A stretch of 64,000 nucleotides of DNA from JBBQCW01 sp038319025 (GTDB taxonomy: Bacteria > Actinomycetota > Thermoleophilia > Solirubrobacterales > Solirubrobacteraceae): assembly GCA_038319025.1 (NCBI GenBank), contig JBBQCW010000007.1:62001-126000 (forward strand), read 5' to 3'. Positions 53,363 to 62,413 of this stretch are shown piece after piece (positions within the stretch are counted from its first letter, which is position 1; each line of letters starts with the position of its first letter). The position numbers were made by a program, and so were the translations under genes. Under the pieces are notes generated by a model that was not told where the DNA came from, made no database searches, and saw only the letters and a list, made by a program, of their open reading frames with translations.

Positions 53363-53916
53363 GCGAGCAACTCCCGTGCCGCCCGGCCGCGATGGCTGAT
53401 GGCGTCCTTTTCTGCATCGCTCAGCTCGGCCATCGTGCGCTCACCCGGCTCATCGTCGGGGCAGAAGGCGGGGTCGTAGCCGAAGCCTCCGGCCCCAGAC
53501 GGGCTCGCAGCCAAGGTGCCGCTGCAGCGGCCGTCGAAGAAGTGCTCCTCAGCCGTGGCCGGATCGACGTACGCGATCACGCACACGTAGGTGAGTGCGC
53601 TGCCGGCCGGCGCCTCGGCCAGGAGCTTGGCCAGGTTCTCCTCGTCGGTCGCGCCCTCCCCGGCGAAACGCGCGGAGTAGATCCCGGGCGCCCCGCCCAG
53701 AGCCTCCGCCTCGATCCCGGAATCGTCGGCGATCGACGGGCGGCCGGTGGCGGCAGCCGCGGCGCGGGCTTTGCCGAGCGCGTTCTCAGCGAACGTCTCC
53801 CCCGTCTCCGGGGGCAGAACCACGTCGTCGGGCAACGGATCAACGGTCAGCGGTGCGAGGAGACGGGCGAACTCGCGCACCTTGTGCGCGTTGCGCGTCG
53901 ACAGAAGCAGGGTCAC
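53347..53916 (-). CDS. rdgB: non-canonical purine NTP pyrophosphatase
   Basis: A 189-residue Ham1/RdgB enzyme that hydrolyses ITP, XTP and dITP to keep them out of nucleic acids. The motifs are STRNAHKVRE, TFAENALGKA, ADDSGIEAEALGG, GFGYDPAF and SHRGRA. The ATG overlaps the rph stop (ATGA), the standard rph-rdgB pair. Confidence 0.96.
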   Translation of the reverse strand: MTLLLSTRNAHKVREFARLLAPLTVDPLPDDVVLPPETGETFAENALGKARAAAAATGRPSIADDSGIEAEALGGAPGIYSARFAGEGATDEENLAKLLAEAPAGSALTYVCVIAYVDPATAEEHFFDGRCSGTLAASPSGAGGFGYDPAFCPDDEPGERTMAELSDAEKDAISHRGRAARELLAWLPT

Positions 53917-54650
53917 GCGCTCGCGTCGTCGACTGCGGCGCGCTGCAGCCCGCGCAGTTCCTCGATGCCCGACGCCGCCAACGCCAGCAGGTCGTCCAGG
54001 CCCGCGCGCGACAGCGGGGTGCGCTCGGCCGTGGCCTGCACCTCGACGAGACCGCCATCTCCGGTCATGACCACGTTGGCGTCCACCTCGGCGCTGGAAT
54101 CCTCGGGGTAGTCCAAGTCGAGCAGAGCCATACCGTCGACGATGCCCGCGGACACCGCGGCCACCGAACCGGCCAGCGGCGAGCGATCGAGCTTGCCTTC
54201 GGCGATCAGCCGCACGCAGGCCAGCTCGAGCGCGACATACGCCCCGGTGATGGAGGCACAGCGCGTGCCACCGTCGGCCTGAAGGACATCGCAGTCCAGG
54301 TAGATCGTCCGCTCGCCGAGCGCCTCGAAATCGATCACGCCGCGGATCGAGCGGCCGATCAGGCGCTGGATCTCGATCGAGCGCCCGTCCGCCTTGCCAC
54401 GACTGATGTCACGCTGTTTGCGATCGCCGGTGGAGGCCGGAAGCATCCCGTACTCAGCCGTGACCCAACCGGTGCCGCGGCCCTTCATCCACCGCGGAAC
54501 GGACTCCTGGGCCGAAGCGGTGCAGATGACCCGCGTCTCGCCCACGGAGATGAGCGCCGACCCGGTGGCGGTGCGCACGAACCCAGGCTCGATGGTGACG
54601 GGGCGCATCTGGTGGGCGCTGCGCCCGTTGGATCGGATGGGGCTGGTCAC
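53913..54650 (-). CDS. rph: ribonuclease PH
   Basis: A 245-residue phosphorolytic 3'-exonuclease that trims tRNA precursors. The phosphate and RNA sites are visible in ISRGKADGRSIEIQRLIGR, LDCDVLQADGGTR and TGDGGLVEVQATAE. Its GTG start overlaps the murI stop (GTGA). Confidence 0.96.
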   Translation of the reverse strand: MTSPIRSNGRSAHQMRPVTIEPGFVRTATGSALISVGETRVICTASAQESVPRWMKGRGTGWVTAEYGMLPASTGDRKQRDISRGKADGRSIEIQRLIGRSIRGVIDFEALGERTIYLDCDVLQADGGTRCASITGAYVALELACVRLIAEGKLDRSPLAGSVAAVSAGIVDGMALLDLDYPEDSSAEVDANVVMTGDGGLVEVQATAERTPLSRAGLDDLLALAASGIEELRGLQRAAVDDASA

Positions 54651-55534
54651 GGCATGGACTCCTGGATCGTTGGGTGCGCAGGATCGCTGATCAGCTCGAC
54701 CTGTGTGACCTGCCCCAGCGGGAGCTGCAAGAAACGTGTGCCCAGCGTGCGGAAGATCTCCGGGTCACCGGTACACAGGAAGCGGTAGTCGCCCTCGCCG
54801 GTACGAGTGGTGTCCAGAGCCCTTGAGCGCAAAGCATGTTCCACCTGGCGGGCGGCCGCGGCCCCTGATGTCACGATCGTCACGTCCCGGCCGAGCATGC
54901 GCTGCAGCAGTGGGCGAACGAGCGGATAGTGCGTGCAGCCGAGGATGACCGTGTCCACCCCGGCGGCACGGAGCGGGGCGCAGTACCCGCGGACGGTGGC
55001 GACGATGGCCTCGTCGATCGCGGCGCCGCCCTGGATGATCGGCGCCAGATCAGGACAGGCAACGCTGATGAGGTCTGTGTGTGGATCGGCGGCGTGGATC
55101 GCGCGCACGTAGGCGCCGCTGGCAACAGTCGCGGGTGTGGCCATGAGACCGATCCGGCCGTTCCGCGTGGCGGCGACCGCCTGCAGGGCTTCTGGGCGAA
55201 CCACTCCGATGACGTCAGGCCCGAGCGTCGTCTCCATCATGCGCGCCTGCAGCGCCGGAAGCGCGGCGGCGGTGGCGGAGTTGCACGCCACCACGAGCAA
55301 CTTGGCCCGGTGCGCCAAAAGCTCCTCAGCGATCTGGAGCGAGAAGACCTCCAGCTCAGCGGTCGACCGTTCTCCATACGGGAAGCGAGCCGTGTCCCCC
55401 AAGTAGAGGAAGTCCTCGTGCGGCAGGTTGATCAGGAGCTCATGCAGCACCGTGAGGCCACCGACGCCCGAGTCGAAGACGGCGATGGGCCGATCACGAG
55501 GGTCGACGGGGGCTGCTGCGCTCACGGGCCCCAT
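54647..55534 (-). CDS. murI: glutamate racemase
   Basis: A 295-residue cofactor-free racemase supplying D-glutamate for peptidoglycan. The catalytic Cys pair is in VACNSATA and LGCTHYPL, with FDSGVGGLTVL at the start. A TTG at 55549 would add five residues; the ATG at 55534 is preferred. First gene of murI-rph-rdgB-CDF, all joined by overlaps. Confidence 0.95.
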   Translation of the reverse strand: MGPVSAAAPVDPRDRPIAVFDSGVGGLTVLHELLINLPHEDFLYLGDTARFPYGERSTAELEVFSLQIAEELLAHRAKLLVVACNSATAAALPALQARMMETTLGPDVIGVVRPEALQAVAATRNGRIGLMATPATVASGAYVRAIHAADPHTDLISVACPDLAPIIQGGAAIDEAIVATVRGYCAPLRAAGVDTVILGCTHYPLVRPLLQRMLGRDVTIVTSGAAAARQVEHALRSRALDTTRTGEGDYRFLCTGDPEIFRTLGTRFLQLPLGQVTQVELISDPAHPTIQESMP

Positions 55535-55617
55535 GGTAGAGCGACGCAAGGGGTGGACCGAGCGCTGGGCGCCGGGCGCCGGGGCAGGACGCGAGTACCT
55601 GACCCCGGCTCACGACC

Positions 55618-55839
55618 TCAGTGGCCGACCTTGCCGACGCTTTCCAGCGAATCCTGCAACTTGCCGACGATCGTCTTGGCCAGCGCAGCTCCGTTCATGC
55701 CCTTGCCGGCGACCACGACTCCGGCCAGCACGCCCGCCACGAGCAGAATCAGGGCGACGTACTCAACCGTCCCCTGTCCACGATCATCGCGCAGCGTGAG
55801 CGCCCAGATGTGCAAGCGGCCCAACATTTCGTACCCCAT
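55618..55839 (-). CDS. Flp-type pilin-like protein
   Basis: A 73-residue protein with the processing region RGQGTVEYVALILLVAGVLAG: a Gly-Gln-Gly then a Glu five residues into the hydrophobic segment, as in Flp/Tad pilins. The ATG at 55839 follows GGGAGG by 6 bases. No tad assembly genes are in the window, so its machinery must lie elsewhere, or it is an orphan. Confidence 0.75.
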   Translation of the reverse strand: MGYEMLGRLHIWALTLRDDRGQGTVEYVALILLVAGVLAGVVVAGKGMNGAALAKTIVGKLQDSLESVGKVGH

Positions 55840-56039
55840 CGGTCGACCTCCCGGTCTGTGTGGTGAGTGATGAGGTGATGGTGCGTGACCTCGTGTCACA
55901 GCTCCAGCGTCAGATCGCAAAGATTGAGAGGCACGCCGGTCACGAATGTGTGCCTGGGCGCCGAGGCGCGGTCCGCTCGTCCGGCACCCTTCGCCCACCT
56001 ATACTCAGGCCAAGGGGCGCCGTCGGGCGCCTCCTCTGT

Positions 56040-57008
56040 ATGACCGGAATCCGAGACCGTTTCCGCCGGCGTCCCGACGCCGCCGGCCCGCCCGCCGCGC
56101 CCGACCAGGCCCCGCCTGGTGCTCCGTCGACGCCCGGACCGGCGGCATCCGTGGCACCGGCTGCCTCACCCACACCCTTCGCGGGACCGCCGACCGTAGG
56201 TCGGGCACCTGCAGCTGCCGGCGGCGCTGCGCCGACCGCTGCCATCCCCGTGGTGACGCCCGCCCCGGCTACTCCGACCGTGGCGGCCCCGACTCCGGCG
56301 ACAGCACCATCGCCCGACACCCCGGCGCCTGCAGCCCCCGAGCCTGAGGAAGCAGGGTTCGCTACCCGCGGCAAGCTGCGGCGGCGTCTGCGCTACCTAC
56401 GACGCGTACGCGAACTCGGTTACCGCGACCTCGGTGGACTCATCTTCGATCAGCATCGATTCGGCCGGGCCAATGAAGCCCTCGTTCAGGGCAAGGTCGC
56501 CGCTCTGACGCAGATCGACGGCGAGGTGCGAGCCCTCGAAGGTGCCCTCCACGACCACCGTCAGGTCGCCGAACTGCGTGAAGCCGGGATTGGCGCGTGC
56601 TCACGTTGCGGGGCGATCCACGGCAGTGAGGCGCGTTATTGCCCGGCGTGTGGACTCTCGTTGACCGGTCCGACCGAGCTGTCGACGATGCCGGTGGCCA
56701 CTTCGTCGCCGACGTCCGGTCCGGTCCCCCCCGGCGCCATGGCACCGCCCGCGCAGCGTGCCCCCGCAGCGCAACCCACTTCGTTGTTCCAGCAGCCGAC
56801 ACCGGCGGCGGCCGCGCCCGCCGCGCCACCGACGCCGCCGCCCGCAGCACCGAGCCCCTCGCCACCGGCCGAGCAGCCTACGACGATCTTGCGCGCCGCC
56901 GATGTCGGCTCAGCGCCCGTCTCAACACCCGCGCCGATCGCTCCCGAAGTGACGAGCGGCGATCCGCTCGCTCCCGGTCGGCCCCCGGCCGAACGGGCGG
57001 ACTCGTGA
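56040..57008 (+). CDS. Pro/Ala-rich protein with one zinc ribbon
   Basis: A 322-residue cytoplasmic-type protein. Residues 1-100 are Pro/Ala-rich and probably disordered. A basic helical part (KLRRRLRYLRRVRELGYRDL) and a coiled-coil-like stretch follow, then a zinc ribbon with two CxxC pairs (CSRCG and CPACG), then another Pro/Ala-rich tail. No known family; the ribbon with flexible tails suggests a scaffold. Its stop overlaps the next gene (GTGA), which has a related ribbon. Confidence 0.6.
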   Translation: MTGIRDRFRRRPDAAGPPAAPDQAPPGAPSTPGPAASVAPAASPTPFAGPPTVGRAPAAAGGAAPTAAIPVVTPAPATPTVAAPTPATAPSPDTPAPAAPEPEEAGFATRGKLRRRLRYLRRVRELGYRDLGGLIFDQHRFGRANEALVQGKVAALTQIDGEVRALEGALHDHRQVAELREAGIGACSRCGAIHGSEARYCPACGLSLTGPTELSTMPVATSSPTSGPVPPGAMAPPAQRAPAAQPTSLFQQPTPAAAAPAAPPTPPPAAPSPSPPAEQPTTILRAADVGSAPVSTPAPIAPEVTSGDPLAPGRPPAERADS

Positions 57009-57451
57009 GCGTTCCGGGTACCGCCGCCCCGCCTTCGTCGATCCCCGCCGGGACCATCGCCTGCCCGCGCTGCGGAGCCCCGGTAGGTCCGCATCAGGAT
57101 TGGTGCCTGACTTGTGGAGTGGCTGCCCGCACCCGGGTCGCACCGGTTCCGCCTTGGCGACGCCCGATCGCCCTGGTCCTCGTCATCGGTGCACTGGCCC
57201 TCGCGGCGCTGACGGTGGCGCTGATCTCGCTGAGCTCCAGCGACATGCCGTCAGGCTCCACGACGGTCACCGCCATAACGACGCCGCCTGCCCCGGCCGT
57301 CACGCCGACGACGGCCACGCCTCCTGCCGAGCCGGGCGCACCTGGTGTGCCGACCACCGTCGCGCCGGCCGCGGGAGCGCCCGCAGCACCGACCGTCACC
57401 ACGACGCCACCGGCGGTCGTGCCCCCAGCCACCACCACGAAGACGCCTTAG
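57005..57451 (+). CDS. membrane protein with N-terminal zinc ribbon and Pro/Thr tail
   Basis: A 148-residue protein. The N-terminal ribbon has CPRCG and CLTCG; a single membrane helix (ALVLVIGALALAALTVALI) follows; the rest is an outside Pro/Thr/Ala-rich tail. The zinc domain would face the cytoplasm. The GTG overlaps the stop of the preceding ribbon gene, so the two probably act together. Function unknown. Confidence 0.6.
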   Translation: MSVPGTAAPPSSIPAGTIACPRCGAPVGPHQDWCLTCGVAARTRVAPVPPWRRPIALVLVIGALALAALTVALISLSSSDMPSGSTTVTAITTPPAPAVTPTTATPPAEPGAPGVPTTVAPAAGAPAAPTVTTTPPAVVPPATTTKTP

Positions 57452-57464
57452 GTAGTAGGCAGCG

Positions 57465-58466
57465 TCAGCGCGTGCGTTGAAGCAGGGCGTGTTCGGCCGT
57501 CGGATGGACCGGCACATCGGGCGCGACGGCTGGACCACCGATGATGCGCAGGCTCTGCGGGACGCAGCGCGCCAGCACACCCAGGTCGTAGCCGCCCTCG
57601 AGGATCAACCCCATGGGCACATCGAGTTCCTGCGCGAGCGCAGCGACCGATGCCGTCATCGCCGCGTATCCGTCATCGGTTACGGCGCAGCCTGCCAGCG
57701 GGTCCTCAGCGTGAGCGTCGAAGCCCGCGCACAGCAGCAGCAGCTGCGGCCGGTGCGCTCGGGCGACCGGCACCGCGACGTGCTCGACCATGGAGGCCCA
57801 GGCGTCGTCGCCGGTGCCCGCGGCCATCGGAAGATTCACCGTGAAGCCCGCGCCAGGCCCCGCGCCGACCTGCGATGCGGCCCCGGTTCCCGGCCAGAAC
57901 GGGAACTGGTGCAACGAGCACGTAAGCACCCGCGGCTCCTCCCAGAAAATGGCCTGCGTGCCGTTCCCGTGGTGGACGTCCCAGTCGATTATCGCCACAC
58001 GCTCCAGGCCGTAAGCATCCAGCGCGTGCTGCGCTGCGATCGCCGCGTTGCCCAGCACACAGAATCCCATGGCCCGCGCCGGCTCGGCGTGATGTCCAGG
58101 TGGCCGGTGCAACGACGACCCGGCGGTCGCCTCGCGTGACAGCAGAGCGTCGACGAGCGCCACCGCCCCGCCTGCGGCGTGGAGCGCCGCCGCCCACGAG
58201 TCGGGTGACACGACGGTGTCGGCATCCAGGTACCCGCCCCCCGTCTCACAACGCTCCCGAATTCCACGCAAGTAGTTGGGATCGTGAACCGACCGCAGGT
58301 TTTCGGAGGACGCGGCGGGAGACTCGCGCACGTCTTGGCCGAGCCAGTCCACCTGCGCCAACGCCATCTCGATCGAGGTGATCCGCGCCGCGCACTCGGG
58401 ATGATCTCCGGTGTCGTGCAGCAGGGACGAAGCGTGGTGAAACAGCACCGGTGGGGGCACGGGCAT
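57465..58466 (-). CDS. histone-deacetylase-family protein (AcuC-like)
   Basis: A 333-residue zinc deacylase. The motifs are RPPGHHAEPARAMGFC, the metal Asp-His in DWDVHHGNGTQ, a metal Asp in CAGFDAHAEDP and LEGGYDL. Bacterial members remove acetyl groups from acetyl-CoA synthetase or act on polyamines. The ATG at 58466 is only 14 bases from the divergent nadB start and has no Shine-Dalgarno sequence, so the transcript may be leaderless. Confidence 0.92.
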   Translation of the reverse strand: MPVPPPVLFHHASSLLHDTGDHPECAARITSIEMALAQVDWLGQDVRESPAASSENLRSVHDPNYLRGIRERCETGGGYLDADTVVSPDSWAAALHAAGGAVALVDALLSREATAGSSLHRPPGHHAEPARAMGFCVLGNAAIAAQHALDAYGLERVAIIDWDVHHGNGTQAIFWEEPRVLTCSLHQFPFWPGTGAASQVGAGPGAGFTVNLPMAAGTGDDAWASMVEHVAVPVARAHRPQLLLLCAGFDAHAEDPLAGCAVTDDGYAAMTASVAALAQELDVPMGLILEGGYDLGVLARCVPQSLRIIGGPAVAPDVPVHPTAEHALLQRTR

Positions 58467-58480
58467 AACGTACCCGGCGC

Positions 58481-59938
58481 GTGGCTCTTTCCCAGCGTCC
58501 CCCCATCGAAGCCGACCTCGTCGTGATCGGCGCGGGCGGAGCCGGCCTGTATGCCTCGCTGTGTGGAGCGCGAGCCGGGGCCAAGGTCGTTCTGATCTCC
58601 GCCACCCCGCTGGCCCAGACCGCCAGTTACTGGGCCCAGGGCGGCATCGCTGCCGCCGTCGGGCGCGACGACTCACCGTCCGAGCACCGTGCCGACACCG
58701 AGCGCGCCGGTCGCCGGGCCGTCCGTGGCTCGGCGGCGCAGGTCCTGTGTACCGAGGCCCCGGGCGTCGTCGCCGATCTGCAGACGCTGGGCGTCACCTT
58801 CGACCACGACGGCGACGGATCCCTCTCCCTGGGGCTGGAGGGCGGGCACTCGATCCGGCGTGTGGTCCACGCAGGCGGTAGCGCGACGGGCCGTCGCGTC
58901 GTTCGCCAACTCTCTGCGGTCGCCGTCGAGGAGGACCGGATCACCGTTCTCGAAGGCGCGCGCGCCGCTGCCGTCTGGACGGTCGACGGGCGCGCGGTCG
59001 GCGTGGTGTGCGAGGACGGGCGCGCCGTACACGCCCGCGCGACGATCGTTGCCACGGGCGGCGCGGCGGCGCTCTGGTCGCGGACGACCAACCCCCCGGG
59101 CTCGATGGGGATCGGGATGTTGCTCGCCCAAGCCGCCGGCGCCGCACTCGCGGACCTCGAGTTCGTCCAGTTCCACCCGACCGCCGTGACCGGCATCCCA
59201 GGCCGCGAAGGCTTTCTGATCACCGAGGCGATTCGCGGCGAAGGGGCCACTCTCCACAACGCCTCCGGCGAAAGGTTCGTCGATGAACTCGCGCCGCGGG
59301 ACGAGGTGTCCCGTGCCGTTGCCGATGTGATGCGCGCGGAGGGGTCGACTCACGTTCACCTCGACATGCGCAGCGTCGATGGTGGCCGCTTCCCAAATGT
59401 CGTCGATGCGCTGCGAGACTCGGGGCTCGATCCGACGACCGAACTCATCCCCGTGTCCCCGGCTGTGCACTACGTGATGGGCGGGATCGTGGCCGACTTG
59501 GACGGCCGGACGACGGTGCCCGGCTTATACGCCTGTGGGGAGTCCTCGTGCACGGGATTGCACGGGGCCAATCGGCTCGCTTCAAACTCGCTGAGCGAAT
59601 GTTTTGTCTGGGGTGCGCGGGCCGCGGCGGCCGGCTGCACCGAGCCGAAAGCGGCCGCAGGACCGCCGCCACCTCCGGCGCCCCTGCCGGTGGCGACGGC
59701 ACAAACGCGGGAGGCATTGTGGCGTTGGGCCGGCATCGAGCGTACGGCCGAAGGCCTCTCCCACCTGCTCGAGGATCCCCATCCACTGGCGCGCACGATC
59801 GCGCGCTGTGCTCTTCTACGTGAAGAGAGCCGTGGCGCGCACCGTCGCAGCGATCACCCCGAGGCGGACCCTGCGCTGGATTACCAGCACGCGGTGGTGC
59901 GCCCCGACGGGACCCCCGCGTTCTCACACTGGGACTGA
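58481..59938 (+). CDS. nadB: L-aspartate oxidase
   Basis: A 485-residue FAD enzyme that oxidises aspartate to iminoaspartate for NAD synthesis. The FAD site is VVIGAGGAGLYA, followed by YWAQGGIAAAVG, FHPTA, LITEAIRGEG, and HYVMGGI and GLHGANRLASNSLSE, which are diagnostic. The C-terminal helical domain is short compared with E. coli NadB (540 aa). It starts with GTG without a visible ribosome site. NadA and NadC are not in the window. Confidence 0.95.
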   Translation: MALSQRPPIEADLVVIGAGGAGLYASLCGARAGAKVVLISATPLAQTASYWAQGGIAAAVGRDDSPSEHRADTERAGRRAVRGSAAQVLCTEAPGVVADLQTLGVTFDHDGDGSLSLGLEGGHSIRRVVHAGGSATGRRVVRQLSAVAVEEDRITVLEGARAAAVWTVDGRAVGVVCEDGRAVHARATIVATGGAAALWSRTTNPPGSMGIGMLLAQAAGAALADLEFVQFHPTAVTGIPGREGFLITEAIRGEGATLHNASGERFVDELAPRDEVSRAVADVMRAEGSTHVHLDMRSVDGGRFPNVVDALRDSGLDPTTELIPVSPAVHYVMGGIVADLDGRTTVPGLYACGESSCTGLHGANRLASNSLSECFVWGARAAAAGCTEPKAAAGPPPPPAPLPVATAQTREALWRWAGIERTAEGLSHLLEDPHPLARTIARCALLREESRGAHRRSDHPEADPALDYQHAVVRPDGTPAFSHWD

Positions 59939-60074
59939 CGGCACCGCCTCCCGGCGGGCCGGTTTCCAAACGTTCGCGGCCGCGCTTAATACGAAATCAA
60001 CATTCGGCGTGTTCAGGGGTTCACAAGGGCAACGCATACTCCGCACCGCCCACACCTCGGAGGACAGGTAACGG

Positions 60075-60509
60075 ATGTACCAGTTCAGCCGTGCCATATA
60101 TCGGGAAATCGCCTGTGACATTGACGTCTCAGCCATCACGCCGGGCGGTACTCCCCACATCGAAGTCGTTCGGATCATCGACGGCGCCATGGAGCGCCTG
60201 GCCACCGATCGCCACTATTTCGCCCGCCCTGCGCGGACGTTGTTCGGCGACCTGAAGCCGTATTTCCCCCTCCGTGCACAGCCGCGGGTGTGGGCTGTCG
60301 TGTCGCGGTACGTCGGCGCGGCGGAGACCTTTGTCGACCAGGGCCCGACCAACGGGACGGACCTGTTCGGCAACCCGCTGGCCTGCCGGGCGACGACCCG
60401 TCGCGGAACCGCCTGCCAGCGCGTGCCGCTGCCGTGCAACGGCTACTGCCCGTCGCATCAGCACCTGGCCGAGACCGAAGAGCTGGAGCTCGTACTCGCC
60501 GCAGCGTGA
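60075..60509 (+). CDS. hypothetical protein with C-terminal Cys/His cluster
   Basis: A 144-residue protein. The first 100 residues are helical with no recognised motif. The C-terminus carries CRATTRRGTACQRVPLPC then NGYCPSHQH, a Cys4-His pattern that should bind zinc and resembles short DNA-associated or DUF5763-like modules. The ATG follows GGAGGACAGG. It lies between nadB and hyuA with a 136-base leader. Confidence 0.6.
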   Translation: MYQFSRAIYREIACDIDVSAITPGGTPHIEVVRIIDGAMERLATDRHYFARPARTLFGDLKPYFPLRAQPRVWAVVSRYVGAAETFVDQGPTNGTDLFGNPLACRATTRRGTACQRVPLPCNGYCPSHQHLAETEELELVLAAA

Positions 60510-60556
60510 AGCCGTCCTTGGCGGCGCTGTACCGCCCCTGACGTAGGGTCCGCAGC

Positions 60557-62413
60557 ATGGTGTTGCTGGGCGTAGACGTCGGGGGCACGTTCACGGACGC
60601 GGTGCTGCTCAGCGCCGGCACGCTGCACAGCGCCAAGACGCCCACCACGCCGGACGATGAGTCGGTCGGCGTCCTGAACGCGGTGACGGCCGTCCTCGCC
60701 GCCGCGGGACACACCCACGTCGAGGTCAACGTGTTCGCCCACGGCATGACCGTGGCGACCAACGCGCTGCTCGAAGGCCGACACGCGCGCACCGCGCTGA
60801 TCGCCACAGAAGGGTTCACCGACTTGATCGAGCTCGGCCGCCAGACACGGGCCGATCTCTATCGATTGCGCGCCGCGCGCCCTGCCCCGCTGGTCCCGGC
60901 CGACCGCAGGTTCGGCGCGCCCGAGCGCATGATTCCGAGCGGGGTGCTGCGCCCGCTGTCCGAGCGGGACGCGCGCGAGCTGGCTGACGCCGTCGCCGAC
61001 ACAGGCTCGGAGGCAGTGGCCGTCTGCCTCCTGCACAGCTACGCCCACCCCGAGCACGAGCTCATGGTGGGCGAGGCGCTGGCCCGCGCGCTGCCCGGTG
61101 TACACGTGTCGCTGTCCCATGAGGTGGTGGGTACGTTCCGCGAATACGAGCGGGCCGCGACCACCGAGATAGATGCGGCTCTCTCCCCGTTACTGGCGCG
61201 ATACCTGGAGCGGCTGACCGCCGGCGCCCAGGCAGCTGGGCTTCCCGCGCCGCTGATCATGCAGTCCAGCGGCGGGGTGACCGACGCAGCCACCGCAGGT
61301 GCCCATGCCGCGCTGACCGTGCTGTCGGGCCCCGCCGGCGGAGCAGCGGCGGCCGCACGAATCGCTGATCAGACCGGTCGGCGGGATCTCGTCTGCCTGG
61401 ACATGGGCGGCACGTCCTGCGACGTGTGCGTCGTCCAGGACGGCGTCGTGGCCGAGGCGGCGGGGCGCGAGGTCGCCGGCCGCCCGATCGCCCTGCCTAT
61501 GGCCGACATCCACACCGTCGGAGCGGGCGGCGGCTCGATCGCCTGGGCCGATCCCGGCGGGGCGCTGCGCGTGGGCCCGCGGTCAGCGGGCGCCGCGCCC
61601 GGCCCCGCGTGTTACGGCCGCGGCGGGGCTGAACCTACGGTGACGGACGCGAATCTCGTACTCGGTCGCCTGGACGAGTCGACGCCGCTGGCAGGGGGAC
61701 TGCGGCTCGACCTTGAAGCCGCAGTCCGGTCCATCGGGGAGCTGGCGCAGACACTCGGTCTGACGATCGCAGCGTGCGCCGAAGGGGTCGTGGCCGTGGC
61801 GGAAGCCGAGATGGTGCGGGCCGTGCGGGTGATGACCGTCGAACGGGGAGTCGACCCGCGCGGGTTCGCGCTGCTGGCCTTCGGCGGGGCAGGGCCGCTG
61901 CACGCCTGTGCGGTGGCCGAGGCGCTCGGTATGGACACAGTGCTCGTCCCCGCAGCGTCGGGCGTCCTCAGCGCGCTCGGACTGGCCGCCGCCGAACATC
62001 GCACCGACACAGCCCGCACCGTCCTCCTCCGCGGCGCCGCGATCACCGCCGCTGCTCTGGCACCGCAACACCCTGGGTCCGAGCTGGCTTTCGAGGTCCG
62101 CTACCAAGGCCAGGCCCATGAGCTGACGGTGCGCAGCGTCGCGCCCGAGCCCGCGGCCTTGCGAGCTGCGTTCGAGGCGCTGCACCAGGAGCGCTACGGA
62201 CACACTGAACCTGACGGGACGATTGAGGTCGTCACCATCCGCGAGCGGCTCATCACGGCCGGCCCGGCGGTCGACCTGCTCCCCCTAGCCGTCGTCACCG
62301 GCCTGCGAGGCCCAGCGGTCCTGCCGATGACGGAGACGACCGTCTGGATCCCCGCCGGCTGGCGGGGAGAGACCGACGACACCGGCACTCTGATCCTGGA
62401 GCGCACCCGATGA
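60557..62413 (+). CDS. hyuA: hydantoinase/oxoprolinase family protein, subunit A
   Basis: A 618-residue ATP-dependent hydrolase subunit of the HyuA family (N-methylhydantoinase, 5-oxoprolinase, acetone carboxylase group). The N-terminal ASKHA-type phosphate loop is GVDVGGTFTDAVL; SSGGVTDAA, LSGPAGGA, DMGGTSCDVC and GAGGGSIAW follow. It phosphorylates and opens cyclic amides with HyuB. The substrate cannot be fixed; the neighbouring dehydrogenase suggests a catabolic pathway. Confidence 0.92.
   Translation: MVLLGVDVGGTFTDAVLLSAGTLHSAKTPTTPDDESVGVLNAVTAVLAAAGHTHVEVNVFAHGMTVATNALLEGRHARTALIATEGFTDLIELGRQTRADLYRLRAARPAPLVPADRRFGAPERMIPSGVLRPLSERDARELADAVADTGSEAVAVCLLHSYAHPEHELMVGEALARALPGVHVSLSHEVVGTFREYERAATTEIDAALSPLLARYLERLTAGAQAAGLPAPLIMQSSGGVTDAATAGAHAALTVLSGPAGGAAAAARIADQTGRRDLVCLDMGGTSCDVCVVQDGVVAEAAGREVAGRPIALPMADIHTVGAGGGSIAWADPGGALRVGPRSAGAAPGPACYGRGGAEPTVTDANLVLGRLDESTPLAGGLRLDLEAAVRSIGELAQTLGLTIAACAEGVVAVAEAEMVRAVRVMTVERGVDPRGFALLAFGGAGPLHACAVAEALGMDTVLVPAASGVLSALGLAAAEHRTDTARTVLLRGAAITAAALAPQHPGSELAFEVRYQGQAHELTVRSVAPEPAALRAAFEALHQERYGHTEPDGTIEVVTIRERLITAGPAVDLLPLAVVTGLRGPAVLPMTETTVWIPAGWRGETDDTGTLILERTR

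Noticed and set aside
55618..55839. Complete Tad pilus locus
   Set aside because: Only a pilin-like gene is present; no ATPase, prepilin peptidase or TadB/C genes are in the window.
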